Of a DNA stretch of 64,000 nt, positions 17,255 to 25,589 are shown piece after piece; positions within the stretch are counted from its first letter, which is position 1, and each line of letters starts with the position of its first letter. A model generated the notes under the pieces. That model had not been told where the DNA came from, did not search any database, and saw only the letters and a list, made by a program, of their open reading frames with translations. The stretch is taken from positions 1 through 64,000 of the forward strand of contig NZ_JAMXLX010000014.1 of NCBI RefSeq assembly GCF_024055605.1. The letters are read 5' to 3'. This stretch comes from Ciceribacter sichuanensis. Its GTDB lineage: Bacteria > Pseudomonadota > Alphaproteobacteria > Rhizobiales > Rhizobiaceae. Position numbers and translations under genes: made by a program.

Positions 17255-17605
17255 TTACGCATCCTTGAAGATAACATCCCGAAAGAGGCCGTAGACGCCG
17301 TTGTCATCCGCATTGAGCGAGACGATGGCTTCCCGTGTCATGTCCTGCGAGGCGGGCAACGAACCGGCCACGGCATCAAGCCAGCTTCCGCGTGGCCGCA
17401 GCAACTGTTCCCTCACCGGAGGGAATGGCTCGTCCCACGCACTGTGTCCTTCCGCGAAGGCTAGGGTCTCGGTGGCGGGTTGTTCCAGCCAGTTTCTGAG
17501 CATGTCTGCCGCAACGGAGGATGTTGCAGGCAAGGATCGTTCATTTTCAAGGCCTTCGGGGGTCCGCGTGACACCCGGCAAGGAAACCTTAGGCGCTTCC
17601 ATCAT
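17255..17605 (-). CDS. small hypothetical protein
   Basis: A 116-residue protein of unknown function. It has no signal peptide, membrane segment or recognised motif; the C-terminus (LNADDNGVYGLFRDVIFKDA) looks structured. The opposite strand is also open here, but composition on this strand looks more protein-like and it ends close to the convergent nadV gene. The ribosome-binding site is weak, so the start is uncertain. Confidence 0.5.
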   Translation of the reverse strand: MMEAPKVSLPGVTRTPEGLENERSLPATSSVAADMLRNWLEQPATETLAFAEGHSAWDEPFPPVREQLLRPRGSWLDAVAGSLPASQDMTREAIVSLNADDNGVYGLFRDVIFKDA

Positions 17606-17791
17606 GGTCGCATTCGTACCGCTTGGTCAGCCGCCAACCCGACAATCGGGAGGGCCGGCAGGAGGATATCCTGTCTGACCTATGATGAGCCTGAGGGATT
17701 AAGAAAGCCTGATTGACGAACTTCAATACCCTCTTGCCGAGAGACATTTCAGACGCCATCTTCGGTCGGTCACCATGGCGTTGAGGCTTTC

Positions 17792-18148
17792 ATGAGTTTT
17801 CGTCCGCCCTCCCTTTTCTCCCCCACCGGGGCCGGAGTCCTGTCGGCGCTGGATTATGAGCTTGCGGCCGAAAAGGCCGATGCGCTCGGCCGGATCGGCA
17901 GGAAAGTCGAGGCGGCGCTCGAGGCTCTTTCGGCTGCTCAGGCGGAGAAGGCTCCGCGTGAACACTGCGAGAAACTCATCGATGAGGCTGCGGAACTGAT
18001 CTGGGCCTTCTTCATCCAGAGGGAAATTTCGGGCTTCCGCAGCCAGGCGGATGCCGTGCGCCGCTACCTGATACCCCGGGAGGTTCTTATCCGCGTTGGC
18101 GTGCGCAGGAAGCCTGAAAGCGCGACAAACGAAACTGGCGACGCCTGA
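17792..18148 (+). CDS. small cytoplasmic protein, DUF6665-like
   Basis: A 118-residue helical protein, beginning MSFRPPSLFSPTGAGVLSALDYE and containing a long amphipathic helix (residues 20-75) with ELIWAFFIQRE. It resembles the DUF6665 family of short proteins found in Rhizobiales, by memory of the N-terminal pattern. The function is unknown. It stands alone, convergent with the RNase D gene 48 bases downstream. Confidence 0.65.
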   Translation: MSFRPPSLFSPTGAGVLSALDYELAAEKADALGRIGRKVEAALEALSAAQAEKAPREHCEKLIDEAAELIWAFFIQREISGFRSQADAVRRYLIPREVLIRVGVRRKPESATNETGDA

Positions 18149-18196
18149 TCAACTTTCAAGGAAGCCGGATACCCCGAGGGTTTTTTCGGAAATCCG

Positions 18197-18823
18197 TCAG
18201 CTATGGGCGAAGATATCGGTTTCCTCCCAGCCAAGCAGATCGAGTTTGGCGCGGGTCGGCAGAAACTCGAAACAGGCTTCGGCATGGGCCATCCGGCCAT
18301 CACGTGTCAGGCGCGCAGTCAGCTTGTCGCGCAGGGCATGCAGGTAAAGGACGTCGGATGCCGCATATTCGAGCTGTGCCGGAGAGAGCGTTTCCGCCGC
18401 CCAATCCGAAGACTGCTGAGCCTTGGAGATATCAACCTCCAGCATCTCCTTCAGGTTGTCCTTCAAGCCATGCCGGTCCGTGTAGGTACGGCTGAGGCGG
18501 GAGGCAATCTTGGTGCAGAAGACCGGCGTGGTGGTGACACCGAAGGTGTGAAACAGCACGGCGATATCGAAACGACCATAGTGGAAGATCTTCTGGCGGG
18601 CGGGATCGGCCAGCATCGCGACGAGGTTGGGAGCCTCCTTCTGGCCGGCTGCGATCCGGATGATATCGGCGGTGCCGTCGCCCGAGGAAAGCTGCACGAC
18701 ACAGAGCCGGTCGCGCCTCGGAACGAGACCGAGCGTTTCGGTATCGATCGCGATCGCGCCCGTGTAACGGGCGGCGTCGGCCGCGGAAATGTCACCCTCA
18801 TGATAGCGAATCGTCGCGGCCAT
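18197..18823 (-). CDS. rnd: ribonuclease D-like 3'-5' exonuclease
   Basis: A 208-residue DEDDy exonuclease. IAIDTETLG gives Exo I, FHYGRFDIAVL Exo II, and YAASDVLYL the YxxxD of Exo III. It has only the catalytic domain and lacks the C-terminal HRDC domains of E. coli RNase D (about 375 residues); this short form is common in Alphaproteobacteria. It probably trims 3' ends of stable RNAs. Confidence 0.9.
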   Translation of the reverse strand: MAATIRYHEGDISAADAARYTGAIAIDTETLGLVPRRDRLCVVQLSSGDGTADIIRIAAGQKEAPNLVAMLADPARQKIFHYGRFDIAVLFHTFGVTTTPVFCTKIASRLSRTYTDRHGLKDNLKEMLEVDISKAQQSSDWAAETLSPAQLEYAASDVLYLHALRDKLTARLTRDGRMAHAEACFEFLPTRAKLDLLGWEETDIFAHS

Positions 18824-18953
18824 TCATGCTCTCCAGATCGCGGATGGAGCAATTCCAGCAAAAGCGGGGACCGGTTCTACGCCCGGAAATGCTCTATGTC
18901 GTTGGTCCGGCTATAAACCATAGCGGATGGGAGCACTACTGTTTTCGAAACTG

Positions 18954-20474
18954 TCAGCGCCTCGGCCGGCTGACGGGGCCGGTCTCAGTCAGCTCCGTAT
19001 AGGCGAGCGTCTGGTCCAGATGCGCCGCGCGCAGGGTCAGGAGCTTCTCCGCATAGCGCAGCCGGGTTCCGGCATAGTCCGGCTCTCCGGCAACATTATG
19101 CAACTCCATCGGATCCCTTTCGAGATCGAACAGAAGCGGCGGCAGGCCGGCGAAATGAACATATTTGAAAGCCGCGTCACGGATGACCGCGAGATTGCAG
19201 AGGTTCGACGGCAGATCGAAATGCTTCTCCGCGGCACCGGTTGCCACCTCACGGAAATCAAACTCGAAGAAGGCTGCGTCCCTCCAGCGGCCCGGCTGGT
19301 CACCACGCAGGAACGGCGTGAGAGACGCGCCATCCTGATGATTACGGGCAACAAGGCCGAGCCGCTCGCAGAGTGTCGGCATGATGTCGGCTGCGGCGGT
19401 AAAGGCCTCGATGTGTTTTCCTGCCGACACGGTTGCCGCAGGATCCCGGATCACCAGCGGGATATGGTAGCTGCCGTCGTGATAGCCGCCCTTGCCCAGC
19501 GCCCAATGGTCGCCCATCATCTCGCCGTGGTCCGAGGTGAAGACGACGACGGTCTTCTCCCAGTCTCCACGGGCGCGCAACGCATCGAAAATGCGCCCGA
19601 TCTGGGCATCGACCTCGGCGATCATGCCGAAATAAATCGCCCGGATGCGGTCGAAGTCTTCTTCTCGCCATTCGCTCAACGGGCCTGTCGCGCCATGGAC
19701 GAAACTCGATTTCTGCAGGCCGCCCATCGCATAGCGCGTGAACGGATGGATCGCCGTCTCTTCGGCGCGACTGTCGGCGCGGGCATAGGCCGGCCCGTCG
19801 CCGCTCGCAAACATGCTGTTGTAGGGCTCGGGCACGCAGAAGGGCGGATGCGGGCGAAGGAAGGAGATATGGGCAAACCAGGGACGATCCTGCGTCTCGC
19901 GCCAGTTCAGGAAGGCTTCCGCCAGGAAGGCCGTCTGGGTTTCGTCCTTGGAGTATGCGGGCGAATCGTTGCCGATGCGGCTATCACCCGGCGAAGCGGA
20001 CCGGTGGACACCGCGGTCGACGGCATCGGTATGTCCTTTCGCCCGCAACCAGCCCAGCCAGTGACGCTCGTGCTCCAGCAGGATCTGACCGACGGTGAAG
20101 CCGGGAAGAACCCCTTCATAGGAGGTCAGCACCGGATCGTTGGGATCGAGCGGCCGTGGATCCGGCGAAACATCGGTATAGCCGAAGACTGTCGGGTCAT
20201 AACCTGCCCGCCGGGCGGCAAGCGCGATATTGTCGAAACGGGCATCGAGCGGCGAACCGTTGCGGCAGACCCGATGGTTCATCTGGTAAAGCCCGGTATA
20301 GAGCGAGGCCCGGGCCGGCGAACAGGGCGCAGCACCGGCATAGTGGCGGCGGAAAAGCACGCCTTCGGCCGCCAGCGCATCGATATTCGGCGTCCTGACA
20401 ACAGGGTGTCCAACCGCCGACAGGCAATCGCCTCGCCACTGGTCTGCCGTAATCAAAAGGATGTTCGGCTTCAT
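18954..20474 (-). CDS. sulfatase-superfamily hydrolase, phosphonate monoester hydrolase-like
   Basis: A 506-residue alkaline-phosphatase-superfamily hydrolase. LLITADQWRGD supplies metal-binding aspartates. APCSPARASLYTG is the C-x-P-x-R signature whose cysteine is converted to formylglycine by maturation enzymes. TSDHGEMMGDH gives the second metal site. Overall motifs (DPRPLDPNDP, FEFDFRE, KYVHFAGLPPLLFDL) look like the phosphonate monoester hydrolase/phosphodiesterase of Rhizobium leguminosarum rather than a polysaccharide sulfatase. There is no signal peptide, so it should act in the cytoplasm. Substrate is inferred only. Confidence 0.82.
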   Translation of the reverse strand: MKPNILLITADQWRGDCLSAVGHPVVRTPNIDALAAEGVLFRRHYAGAAPCSPARASLYTGLYQMNHRVCRNGSPLDARFDNIALAARRAGYDPTVFGYTDVSPDPRPLDPNDPVLTSYEGVLPGFTVGQILLEHERHWLGWLRAKGHTDAVDRGVHRSASPGDSRIGNDSPAYSKDETQTAFLAEAFLNWRETQDRPWFAHISFLRPHPPFCVPEPYNSMFASGDGPAYARADSRAEETAIHPFTRYAMGGLQKSSFVHGATGPLSEWREEDFDRIRAIYFGMIAEVDAQIGRIFDALRARGDWEKTVVVFTSDHGEMMGDHWALGKGGYHDGSYHIPLVIRDPAATVSAGKHIEAFTAAADIMPTLCERLGLVARNHQDGASLTPFLRGDQPGRWRDAAFFEFDFREVATGAAEKHFDLPSNLCNLAVIRDAAFKYVHFAGLPPLLFDLERDPMELHNVAGEPDYAGTRLRYAEKLLTLRAAHLDQTLAYTELTETGPVSRPRR

Positions 20475-20678
20475 GAGCGGCCCTCCATATGTTCTTGCGG
20501 CGCAGTCTCAACTCGCTGTCGATTCTATTGCGTCCGGGCCTCACATTTTCCCGTCATCCGGCAACACGCAAATGAAAAAGCATGGCGGCCTCACCTTGAG
20601 GAACCTACGCCCACTTGCCTGAGGCGGCCAGCGCCTTAAAACCGGAAGAGACAGCAATCTCGACATGAGGATACGGAC

Positions 20679-21428
20679 ATGAGCGGCACAATCCTGATCA
20701 CCGGCGCAACCGCCGGCTTCGGCGCGGCAACGGCGCGGCGCTTCGTCGCCGAGGGCTGGAGGGTCATCGGCACCGGCCGGCGTCAGGCGCGGCTGGACGA
20801 ACTTGCCGCCGAACTGGGCAGCGAATTTCACGGCCTCGCCTTCGACATCACGGATGAAGACGGCATGCGCGACGCGCTGACCGGCCTGCCGGAAGCCTTT
20901 GCGGGTATCGATATCCTCGTCAACAATGCCGGGCTTGCGCTCGGCACCGCACCCGCGCCACAGGTTCCGCTCGCCGACTGGAAGACAATGGTCAACACCA
21001 ACATCACCGGCCTCCTGGCGATCACCCATCACCTGCTGCCGACCCTGATCGAGCGACGCGGCATGATCGTCAACCTCTCCTCGGTTGCGGCCCACTGGCC
21101 CTATTCCGGCGGCAATGTCTATGCGGGAACCAAAGCCTTCCTGCGCCAGTTTTCGCTCGGGCTTCGCTCCGACCTGCATGGCAAGGGCGTTCGCGTCACC
21201 TCGATCGAGCCCGGCCTCTGCGAAAGCGAATTCACACTGGTCAGAACGGGCGGAAATCAGGATGCCTATGATGCGCTCTATGGCGGCGCGCATGCGATCC
21301 AGCCCGGGGATATCGCCAACACCATCCACTGGGTCGCCTCCCAGCCCGCCCATATCAACATCAACAGCCTGGAAATCATGCCCGTCAGCCAGTCATGGGC
21401 GGGTTTTCAGGTTCACAGGGAAAAATAA
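20679..21428 (+). CDS. YdfG-like short-chain dehydrogenase
   Basis: A 249-residue classical SDR. ITGATAGFG (NADP-binding), GTGRRQARL with basic residues typical of NADPH use, LVNNAGLALG, and the active-site pair YAGTK. Its pattern, including SVAAHWPYSGGNVYAGTKAF, is close to E. coli YdfG, an NADP-dependent 3-hydroxy acid (serine/L-allo-threonine) dehydrogenase. It stands alone, divergent from the hydrolase gene. The physiological substrate is not known. Confidence 0.88.
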   Translation: MSGTILITGATAGFGAATARRFVAEGWRVIGTGRRQARLDELAAELGSEFHGLAFDITDEDGMRDALTGLPEAFAGIDILVNNAGLALGTAPAPQVPLADWKTMVNTNITGLLAITHHLLPTLIERRGMIVNLSSVAAHWPYSGGNVYAGTKAFLRQFSLGLRSDLHGKGVRVTSIEPGLCESEFTLVRTGGNQDAYDALYGGAHAIQPGDIANTIHWVASQPAHININSLEIMPVSQSWAGFQVHREK

Positions 21429-21680
21429 CGAACGGTTTTCCGTTTGGGCTGGCTCGCAGTTCTTTCGCCGATTCATGCGTTTCGAGAGCCCGATTGACCA
21501 TTTTCAAGTCAAAATTGCCTCCAGGTACGGCAATTTTGACTTTCGTGGGATATGAAAACGCTTAATCGGCCCATCCAAAGCGCTCCGGTTCAGCTTTGCG
21601 ACAGATAGCTATGCATTAAATGCATTGGTGCATTGCAGCAACGGGACTATTCATTCAAAGCGATATGACTATATTCAAAT
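21429..21680 (+). promoter_or_regulatory. non-coding region upstream of the small RNA
   Basis: AT-rich by comparison with neighbours. CTATAT at 21669-21674 is a plausible -10 box for the small RNA that follows; no clear -35 box is seen 16-18 bases before it. An inverted pair TCAAAATTGCC/GGCAATTTTGA (about 21510-21541) could form a hairpin after the SDR gene and may act as its terminator. Confidence 0.4.
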
Positions 21681-21798
21681 CATCGAAGCGGCGCACTCCT
21701 CCTCCCAGCGTCGCGAGATAGGATCGGCAATACTCCTCCTCCCAATTGCCGATCAAGTTCAAGAGCCTGGCGCACCTCCTCCCGCGCCGGGCTCTTTT
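21681..21798 (+). ncRNA. trans-acting small RNA with three anti-Shine-Dalgarno loops (alpha-r14/cuckoo type)
   Basis: Three consecutive hairpins each present CTCCTCCC in the loop. Hairpin 1 has the stem 21688-21694/21708-21714. Hairpin 2 has a perfect 10-bp stem, 21722-21731/21745-21754. Hairpin 3 pairs 21761-21773 with 21784-21796 and runs into TTTT, so it is also the terminator. The loops are complementary to the Shine-Dalgarno consensus, as in the rhizobial alpha-r14 and Rhodobacter CcsR/cuckoo RNAs, which bind mRNA leaders. The size is about 118 nt. The 5' end is estimated from the CTATAT box at 21669. Confidence 0.87.
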
Positions 21799-21896
21799 CA
21801 TTTTGGGCGACCTTTTGATCCGCCTTCCCAACCTTCCATTTGAAAAATGATCCCGGCTGGTGGATGTTCCGACGCTTCGTCATCAGAGGAACGACC

Positions 21897-22421
21897 ATGC
21901 CCGATCAGAGATCCGTCACCATACGCGATACCCGCCGCGAGGACGTCGACCTCTTGCATTGCGGCATCCTGGCGCTCGCCCGCCATGTCGGCAGCCAGCA
22001 CAAGGTGCTCAGCACACCGGCCGACCTGCTTCTTCATGGCTTCGGCGAACGGCCGGCCTTCGATGGCCTGATTGCCGAGGTCGAGGGTCGCTTCGCCGGC
22101 ATGTGCCTGACATTCGCGAGCTTTTCGACGTTTCGGGGCGAGTCGGGGATCTATGTGCAGGATCTCTATGTCGAAGAGATCTTTCGCGGCATGCGGATCG
22201 GCGAACGGCTCCTGCAGGCCGCCGCAGCGCGCGGCCTCGAAAAGGGAGCCCGATACCTGCGTCTATCGGTCGATACCGGCAACAACCGCGCGCAGGCCTT
22301 TTATGAGCGTCTGGGGATCACCCATTCGCGCGACGAACAGATCCACATGATCAAGGGCGAGGACTTCTCCGACTTCGCTCGCAAGGGAAATTTGAATCGC
22401 GAAGAAAATGCCGGGTCCTGA
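21897..22421 (+). CDS. GNAT-family acetyltransferase
   Basis: A 174-residue GNAT protein. QDLYVEEIFRGMRIGERLL is the acetyl-CoA-binding motif A with the R/Q-x-x-G-x-G/A pattern (RGMRIG). The NNRAQAFYERLG segment is the conserved C-terminal part. I chose ATG 21897 with AGAGGA upstream; an in-frame TTG at 21840 would add 19 unrelated residues. The substrate is not predictable. A pseudo-diamine or aminoglycoside-type substrate cannot be excluded. Confidence 0.85.
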   Translation: MPDQRSVTIRDTRREDVDLLHCGILALARHVGSQHKVLSTPADLLLHGFGERPAFDGLIAEVEGRFAGMCLTFASFSTFRGESGIYVQDLYVEEIFRGMRIGERLLQAAAARGLEKGARYLRLSVDTGNNRAQAFYERLGITHSRDEQIHMIKGEDFSDFARKGNLNREENAGS

Positions 22422-22501
22422 ACGCCCCTTCCCGCCTGTTCGGGAAGATTTCAGCAGCTGCAGCCCTCGCAACGGCAAAGGCGAAGCCTTGGATCCGGCC
22501 A

Positions 22502-22533
22502 CGTCATCCAAGTGTCATCCAGGGCGACTATAG
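22502..22533 (+). promoter_or_regulatory. PHO box and -10 of the alkaline phosphatase gene
   Basis: CGTCATCCAAG and TGTCATCCAGG form an 11-base direct repeat (22502-22523), matching the PhoB-binding PHO box, whose half-sites are TGTCA-like and spaced 11 bases. CTATAG at 22528-22533 is suitably placed as a -10 box with the PHO box taking the place of a -35. The gene downstream encodes a phosphatase, which supports phosphate control. Confidence 0.78.
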
Positions 22534-22577
22534 CAGGCCTGCCTTTTCCAATTAAACATTTTTGCGAGGAAAAACCC

Positions 22578-24332
22578 ATGCGCACGCTCTTTGCAGCCCT
22601 CGTGGCATCTACGATGCTCGCCGGTGCCGCCAATGCCGCCACCGTCTATCCGCTCGACCGCGCCACCATCCTTTCGGGTTCGCCGTTCGACTTCAAGGTC
22701 GAACTGAAGAACGTCGTGAAGCCGGAAGACGTCAAGATCACCGTGAACGGTCAGGACTACAAGTCGGTGCTCGGCGCCGAGGCGGAATTCGTGGCCGAAG
22801 AAAAGGGCAAGGAAGACAAGGTCCTCGGCTCCGCGCTGATCCTGCGTGGCGTTTCCCTGCCGGCCGGCGCCTACAAGGTGGAAGTTACAGCCGGCGACGA
22901 AACGAAGTCGGTCAACTGGGACGTCTATGCCACCGCTGAGAAACCGGCCGCCAAGAATGTGATCTTCCTGATCGCCGACGGCCTTTCCGTCGCGCACCGC
23001 ACCGCCGCCCGCATCATGTCCAAGGGCATGACCGAGGGCAAGGCTGACGGTCGCCTCGCCATGGACGACGTTCCGCCGGTCGCCTTCATCGGCACGTCCT
23101 CGACCCATTCGATCGCCACCGACAGCGCCAACACCATGTCGGCCTACATGACCGGCCACAAGTCGCGCGTCAACGCGCTCGGCGTCTATGCCGACCGTAC
23201 GCCGGCCACCCAGGACGACCCTAAGGTCGAGACCGTGGCAGAAGCCCTGCGCCGCCAGACGAAGAAGTCGATCGGCATCGTCTCCACCGCCGAGATCGAG
23301 GATGCAACGCCGGCCGCCGTCGTTTCCCATACCCGCGCCCGTGGCGACAAGGCCGACATCGTCGGCATGTTCTACGGCCTGAAGCCTGAAGTCGTCCTCG
23401 GCGGCGGTTCCGCCTACTTCCTCGCCAAGGACGTACCTGGTTCCAAGCGCAAGGACGACAAGGACTACATCACGCTCTTCAAGGAAGCCGGCTATACGCT
23501 CGCAACCGACAAGACCGAGCTTTCCGCCGCCACCGGCACCAATACCGGCAAGCTTCTCGGCCTGTTCCACACCGGCAACATGGACGTGACGCTCGACCGT
23601 GAATTCCTGAAGAAGGGCACCGTCGAAAAGTTCCCGAACCAGCCGGGCCTGGTCGACATGACCAAGGCCGCACTTGGCGAGCTTTCCAAGAACCCGGACG
23701 GCTTCTTCCTGATGGTCGAAGGCGCTTCGATCGACAAGATGAGCCACCCGCTCGACTGGGACCGCGCTGTGGTCGACACCATCGAGTTCGACAAGGCCGT
23801 CGGCGTTGCCCGAGAATTCGCCGAGAAGAACCCCGATACCCTGATCATCGTCACCGGCGACCATACCCATGGCGTTTCGATCATCGGCACCGTCGATGAC
23901 GAGAAGGAAGGCACGGAAATGCGCGAAAAGGTCGGCACCTATGACGACGCCGGCTTCCCGAACTACGAGGACAAGGACGGCGACGGCTATCCGGACCGCG
24001 TAGACGTTTCGCGCCGCCTGTTCCTTGCTGCCAACAACGGCCCGGATCACTACGAAACCTTCCGTCCGAAGCTTGACGGTCCGTTCGTTCCGGCCATCCA
24101 GAACGAGAACAAGGAATATGTCGCCAACGAAGCCTACAAGGATGTTCCCGGCGCCGTCTTCGTGCAGGGCAACATTCCGAAGGACGGCGATTCGGGCGTT
24201 CACGCCGTCGACGACGTCGTGCTGCAGGCGACCGGTCCCGGTGCCGAAGGCTTCCGTGGCTACATGGAACAGAGCGACGTCTACCGCGTTCTGGCCGACG
24301 CCATGGCGCTCGGCGCAAAACAGACGCAGTAA
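22578..24332 (+). CDS. exported alkaline phosphatase
   Basis: A 584-residue PhoA-superfamily alkaline phosphatase. A Sec signal peptide (MRTLFAALVASTMLAGAANA) is followed by about 115 residues of extra N-terminal domain, then the catalytic core: VIFLIADGLS (metal ligand), TDSANTMSAYMTG with the nucleophilic serine, EGASIDKMSH, and VTGDHTHG. It should release phosphate from esters in the periplasm using bound zinc. The C-terminal part has a calcium-loop-like DKDGDGYPD. I start at ATG 22578 after GAGGAA; an upstream GTG at 22512 falls inside the PHO box. Clear PhoB control. Confidence 0.92.
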   Translation: MRTLFAALVASTMLAGAANAATVYPLDRATILSGSPFDFKVELKNVVKPEDVKITVNGQDYKSVLGAEAEFVAEEKGKEDKVLGSALILRGVSLPAGAYKVEVTAGDETKSVNWDVYATAEKPAAKNVIFLIADGLSVAHRTAARIMSKGMTEGKADGRLAMDDVPPVAFIGTSSTHSIATDSANTMSAYMTGHKSRVNALGVYADRTPATQDDPKVETVAEALRRQTKKSIGIVSTAEIEDATPAAVVSHTRARGDKADIVGMFYGLKPEVVLGGGSAYFLAKDVPGSKRKDDKDYITLFKEAGYTLATDKTELSAATGTNTGKLLGLFHTGNMDVTLDREFLKKGTVEKFPNQPGLVDMTKAALGELSKNPDGFFLMVEGASIDKMSHPLDWDRAVVDTIEFDKAVGVAREFAEKNPDTLIIVTGDHTHGVSIIGTVDDEKEGTEMREKVGTYDDAGFPNYEDKDGDGYPDRVDVSRRLFLAANNGPDHYETFRPKLDGPFVPAIQNENKEYVANEAYKDVPGAVFVQGNIPKDGDSGVHAVDDVVLQATGPGAEGFRGYMEQSDVYRVLADAMALGAKQTQ

Positions 24333-24347
24333 TATTCCGACAATACC

Positions 24348-24380
24348 GGTCCGGGCGCAAAACGCCCGGGCCATTTCCGT
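24348..24380 (+). terminator. hairpin after alkaline phosphatase, possible partial terminator
   Basis: GGTCCGGGCG (24348-24357) pairs with CGCCCGGGCC (24363-24372) around CAAAA. The following ATTTCCGTTT is only moderately T-rich, so read-through into the next gene at 24425 is plausible. Confidence 0.55.
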
Positions 24381-24424
24381 TTCATGCGGAAGCAGCCAGA
24401 AGGCGCAACTGCGGGAGACCTTTC

Positions 24425-24895
24425 ATGACCAAAACTTTCATATCCTCCCCTTTCGACCGCCGTCATTTCATCGGCGGCCTTCTGCTTTCCGCACTCTGCC
24501 TCAAAAGCCGGCCAAGCTTCGCTGCAACCGCCGATCTCACCTTTGATGAACTCTATGGCAAGGTCAGCGTCCTCGGGCTCGAATTCTCGTCCAAGGTCAA
24601 GGAATTGAACGGCCAGGAGGTTGCCATGCGCGGCTTCATGGCCCCGCCCCTGAAGGCCGAAGCGACATTCTTCGTATTGACCGAAGTGCCGATGGCGCTT
24701 TGCCCCTTCTGCTCTTCCGATGCGGACTGGCCCGACAATATCGTGGTCGTCTATCTCGACGAGAAGCAGACCTTCGTGCAACCGAGCACCCAGATCGAAG
24801 TGACCGGCCGTCTGGAGATGGGATCCTGGACGGACCCCGAAACGGGCTTCGTTAGCCTGCTGCGCATTCGCCAAGCCTCCTACGGCACGGTCTGA
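24425..24895 (+). CDS. Tat-exported DUF3299-like protein
   Basis: A 156-residue periplasmic protein. DRRHFIGGLLLSALC at residues 11-25 is a twin-arginine-type signal. The mature part has KELNGQEVAMRGFMAPP and a CPFC motif in ALCPFCSSDADWP, then an OB-fold-like C-terminus. The arrangement resembles the DUF3299 proteins coded beside zinc-linked ABC genes (ZrgE of Vibrio cholerae), but the match is by pattern only. The CPFC cysteines might bind metal or form a disulfide. The next gene starts 4 bases downstream, so it is in one operon with the ABC transporter. Confidence 0.7.
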   Translation: MTKTFISSPFDRRHFIGGLLLSALCLKSRPSFAATADLTFDELYGKVSVLGLEFSSKVKELNGQEVAMRGFMAPPLKAEATFFVLTEVPMALCPFCSSDADWPDNIVVVYLDEKQTFVQPSTQIEVTGRLEMGSWTDPETGFVSLLRIRQASYGTV

Positions 24896-24899
24896 CACG

Positions 24900-25589
24900 A
24901 TGCTCTCTCTCAACCTCGACGGCGTCAGCGTCTCCTATCCCGGCCTCGGTGCTCCCGTGCTCGACATAAAAGCTCTTGCAATCCCGGGCGGTTCACATGT
25001 CGCCATTACCGGCGCCTCGGGATCGGGCAAGAGCACGCTGGTCAATCTCATCACCGGGCTTGAGAGAGTTCAGAACGGGCGCATCGACTGGAACGGCACC
25101 GATCTCGCAACCCTCTCCGAAGGCGGACGCGACCGCTGGCGCGCCCAAAATGTCGGTCTCGTCATGCAGGATTTTCATCTCTTCCCCGGCCTTTCGGCCA
25201 TCGACAACGTGTTGCTACCCTCGCGGCTGGCGCGGGCAGCAGGCACCGACCATGCAGCAAGAGCCGCGGAACTCATCCGCCGCGTCGGGCTTTCGCGGCC
25301 CGACCAGCCGGTGGAAACCATGTCACGCGGGGAGATGCAGCGCGTTGCCGTCGCCCGCGCGCTGCTAAGGCAACCCGGCGTGATCGTCGCGGACGAACCG
25401 ACCGCCAGCCTCGATCCCGAAAGCGGCGATGCGGTGGCCGAACTCCTGCTCGACCTCGCATCCACGGAGGGGCGCACGCTGATCGTCGTTTCCCACGATC
25501 CGCGGCTCGTCGAGCGTCTGAACCGACGGATCGTGCTCGCCAACGGACGGATCGTCTCCGACACGGCTGAAGCAGAGGTGGACGCATGA
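24900..25589 (+). CDS. ABC transporter ATP-binding protein (LolD/MacB type)
   Basis: A 229-residue ATPase. Walker A is GASGSGKST (residues 39-47), with a Q-loop at VMQDFHLFPG. The signature MSRGEMQRVAVARALL has MSRGE in place of LSGGQ, as seen in some of this class. Walker B is VIVADEPTASLD, with the H-loop at VVSHD. It pairs with the FtsX-like permease, whose start overlaps its stop by 4 bases. Such pairs do mechanotransmission or export from the periplasmic side rather than classical import. Confidence 0.9.
   Translation: MLSLNLDGVSVSYPGLGAPVLDIKALAIPGGSHVAITGASGSGKSTLVNLITGLERVQNGRIDWNGTDLATLSEGGRDRWRAQNVGLVMQDFHLFPGLSAIDNVLLPSRLARAAGTDHAARAAELIRRVGLSRPDQPVETMSRGEMQRVAVARALLRQPGVIVADEPTASLDPESGDAVAELLLDLASTEGRTLIVVSHDPRLVERLNRRIVLANGRIVSDTAEAEVDA

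Noticed and set aside
17301..17678. 125-codon plus-strand frame
   Set aside because: Overlaps the 116-residue minus-strand gene; composition is Ser/Pro/Gly-rich and looks like a mirror frame.
18927..20639. 570-codon plus-strand frame
   Set aside because: Mirror of the formylglycine-type hydrolase gene, which has full catalytic motifs.
22512..22577. GTG start of the alkaline phosphatase 66 bases earlier
   Set aside because: It would sit inside the PHO box and put 22 residues before an otherwise perfect signal peptide; ATG 22578 has a good ribosome-binding site.
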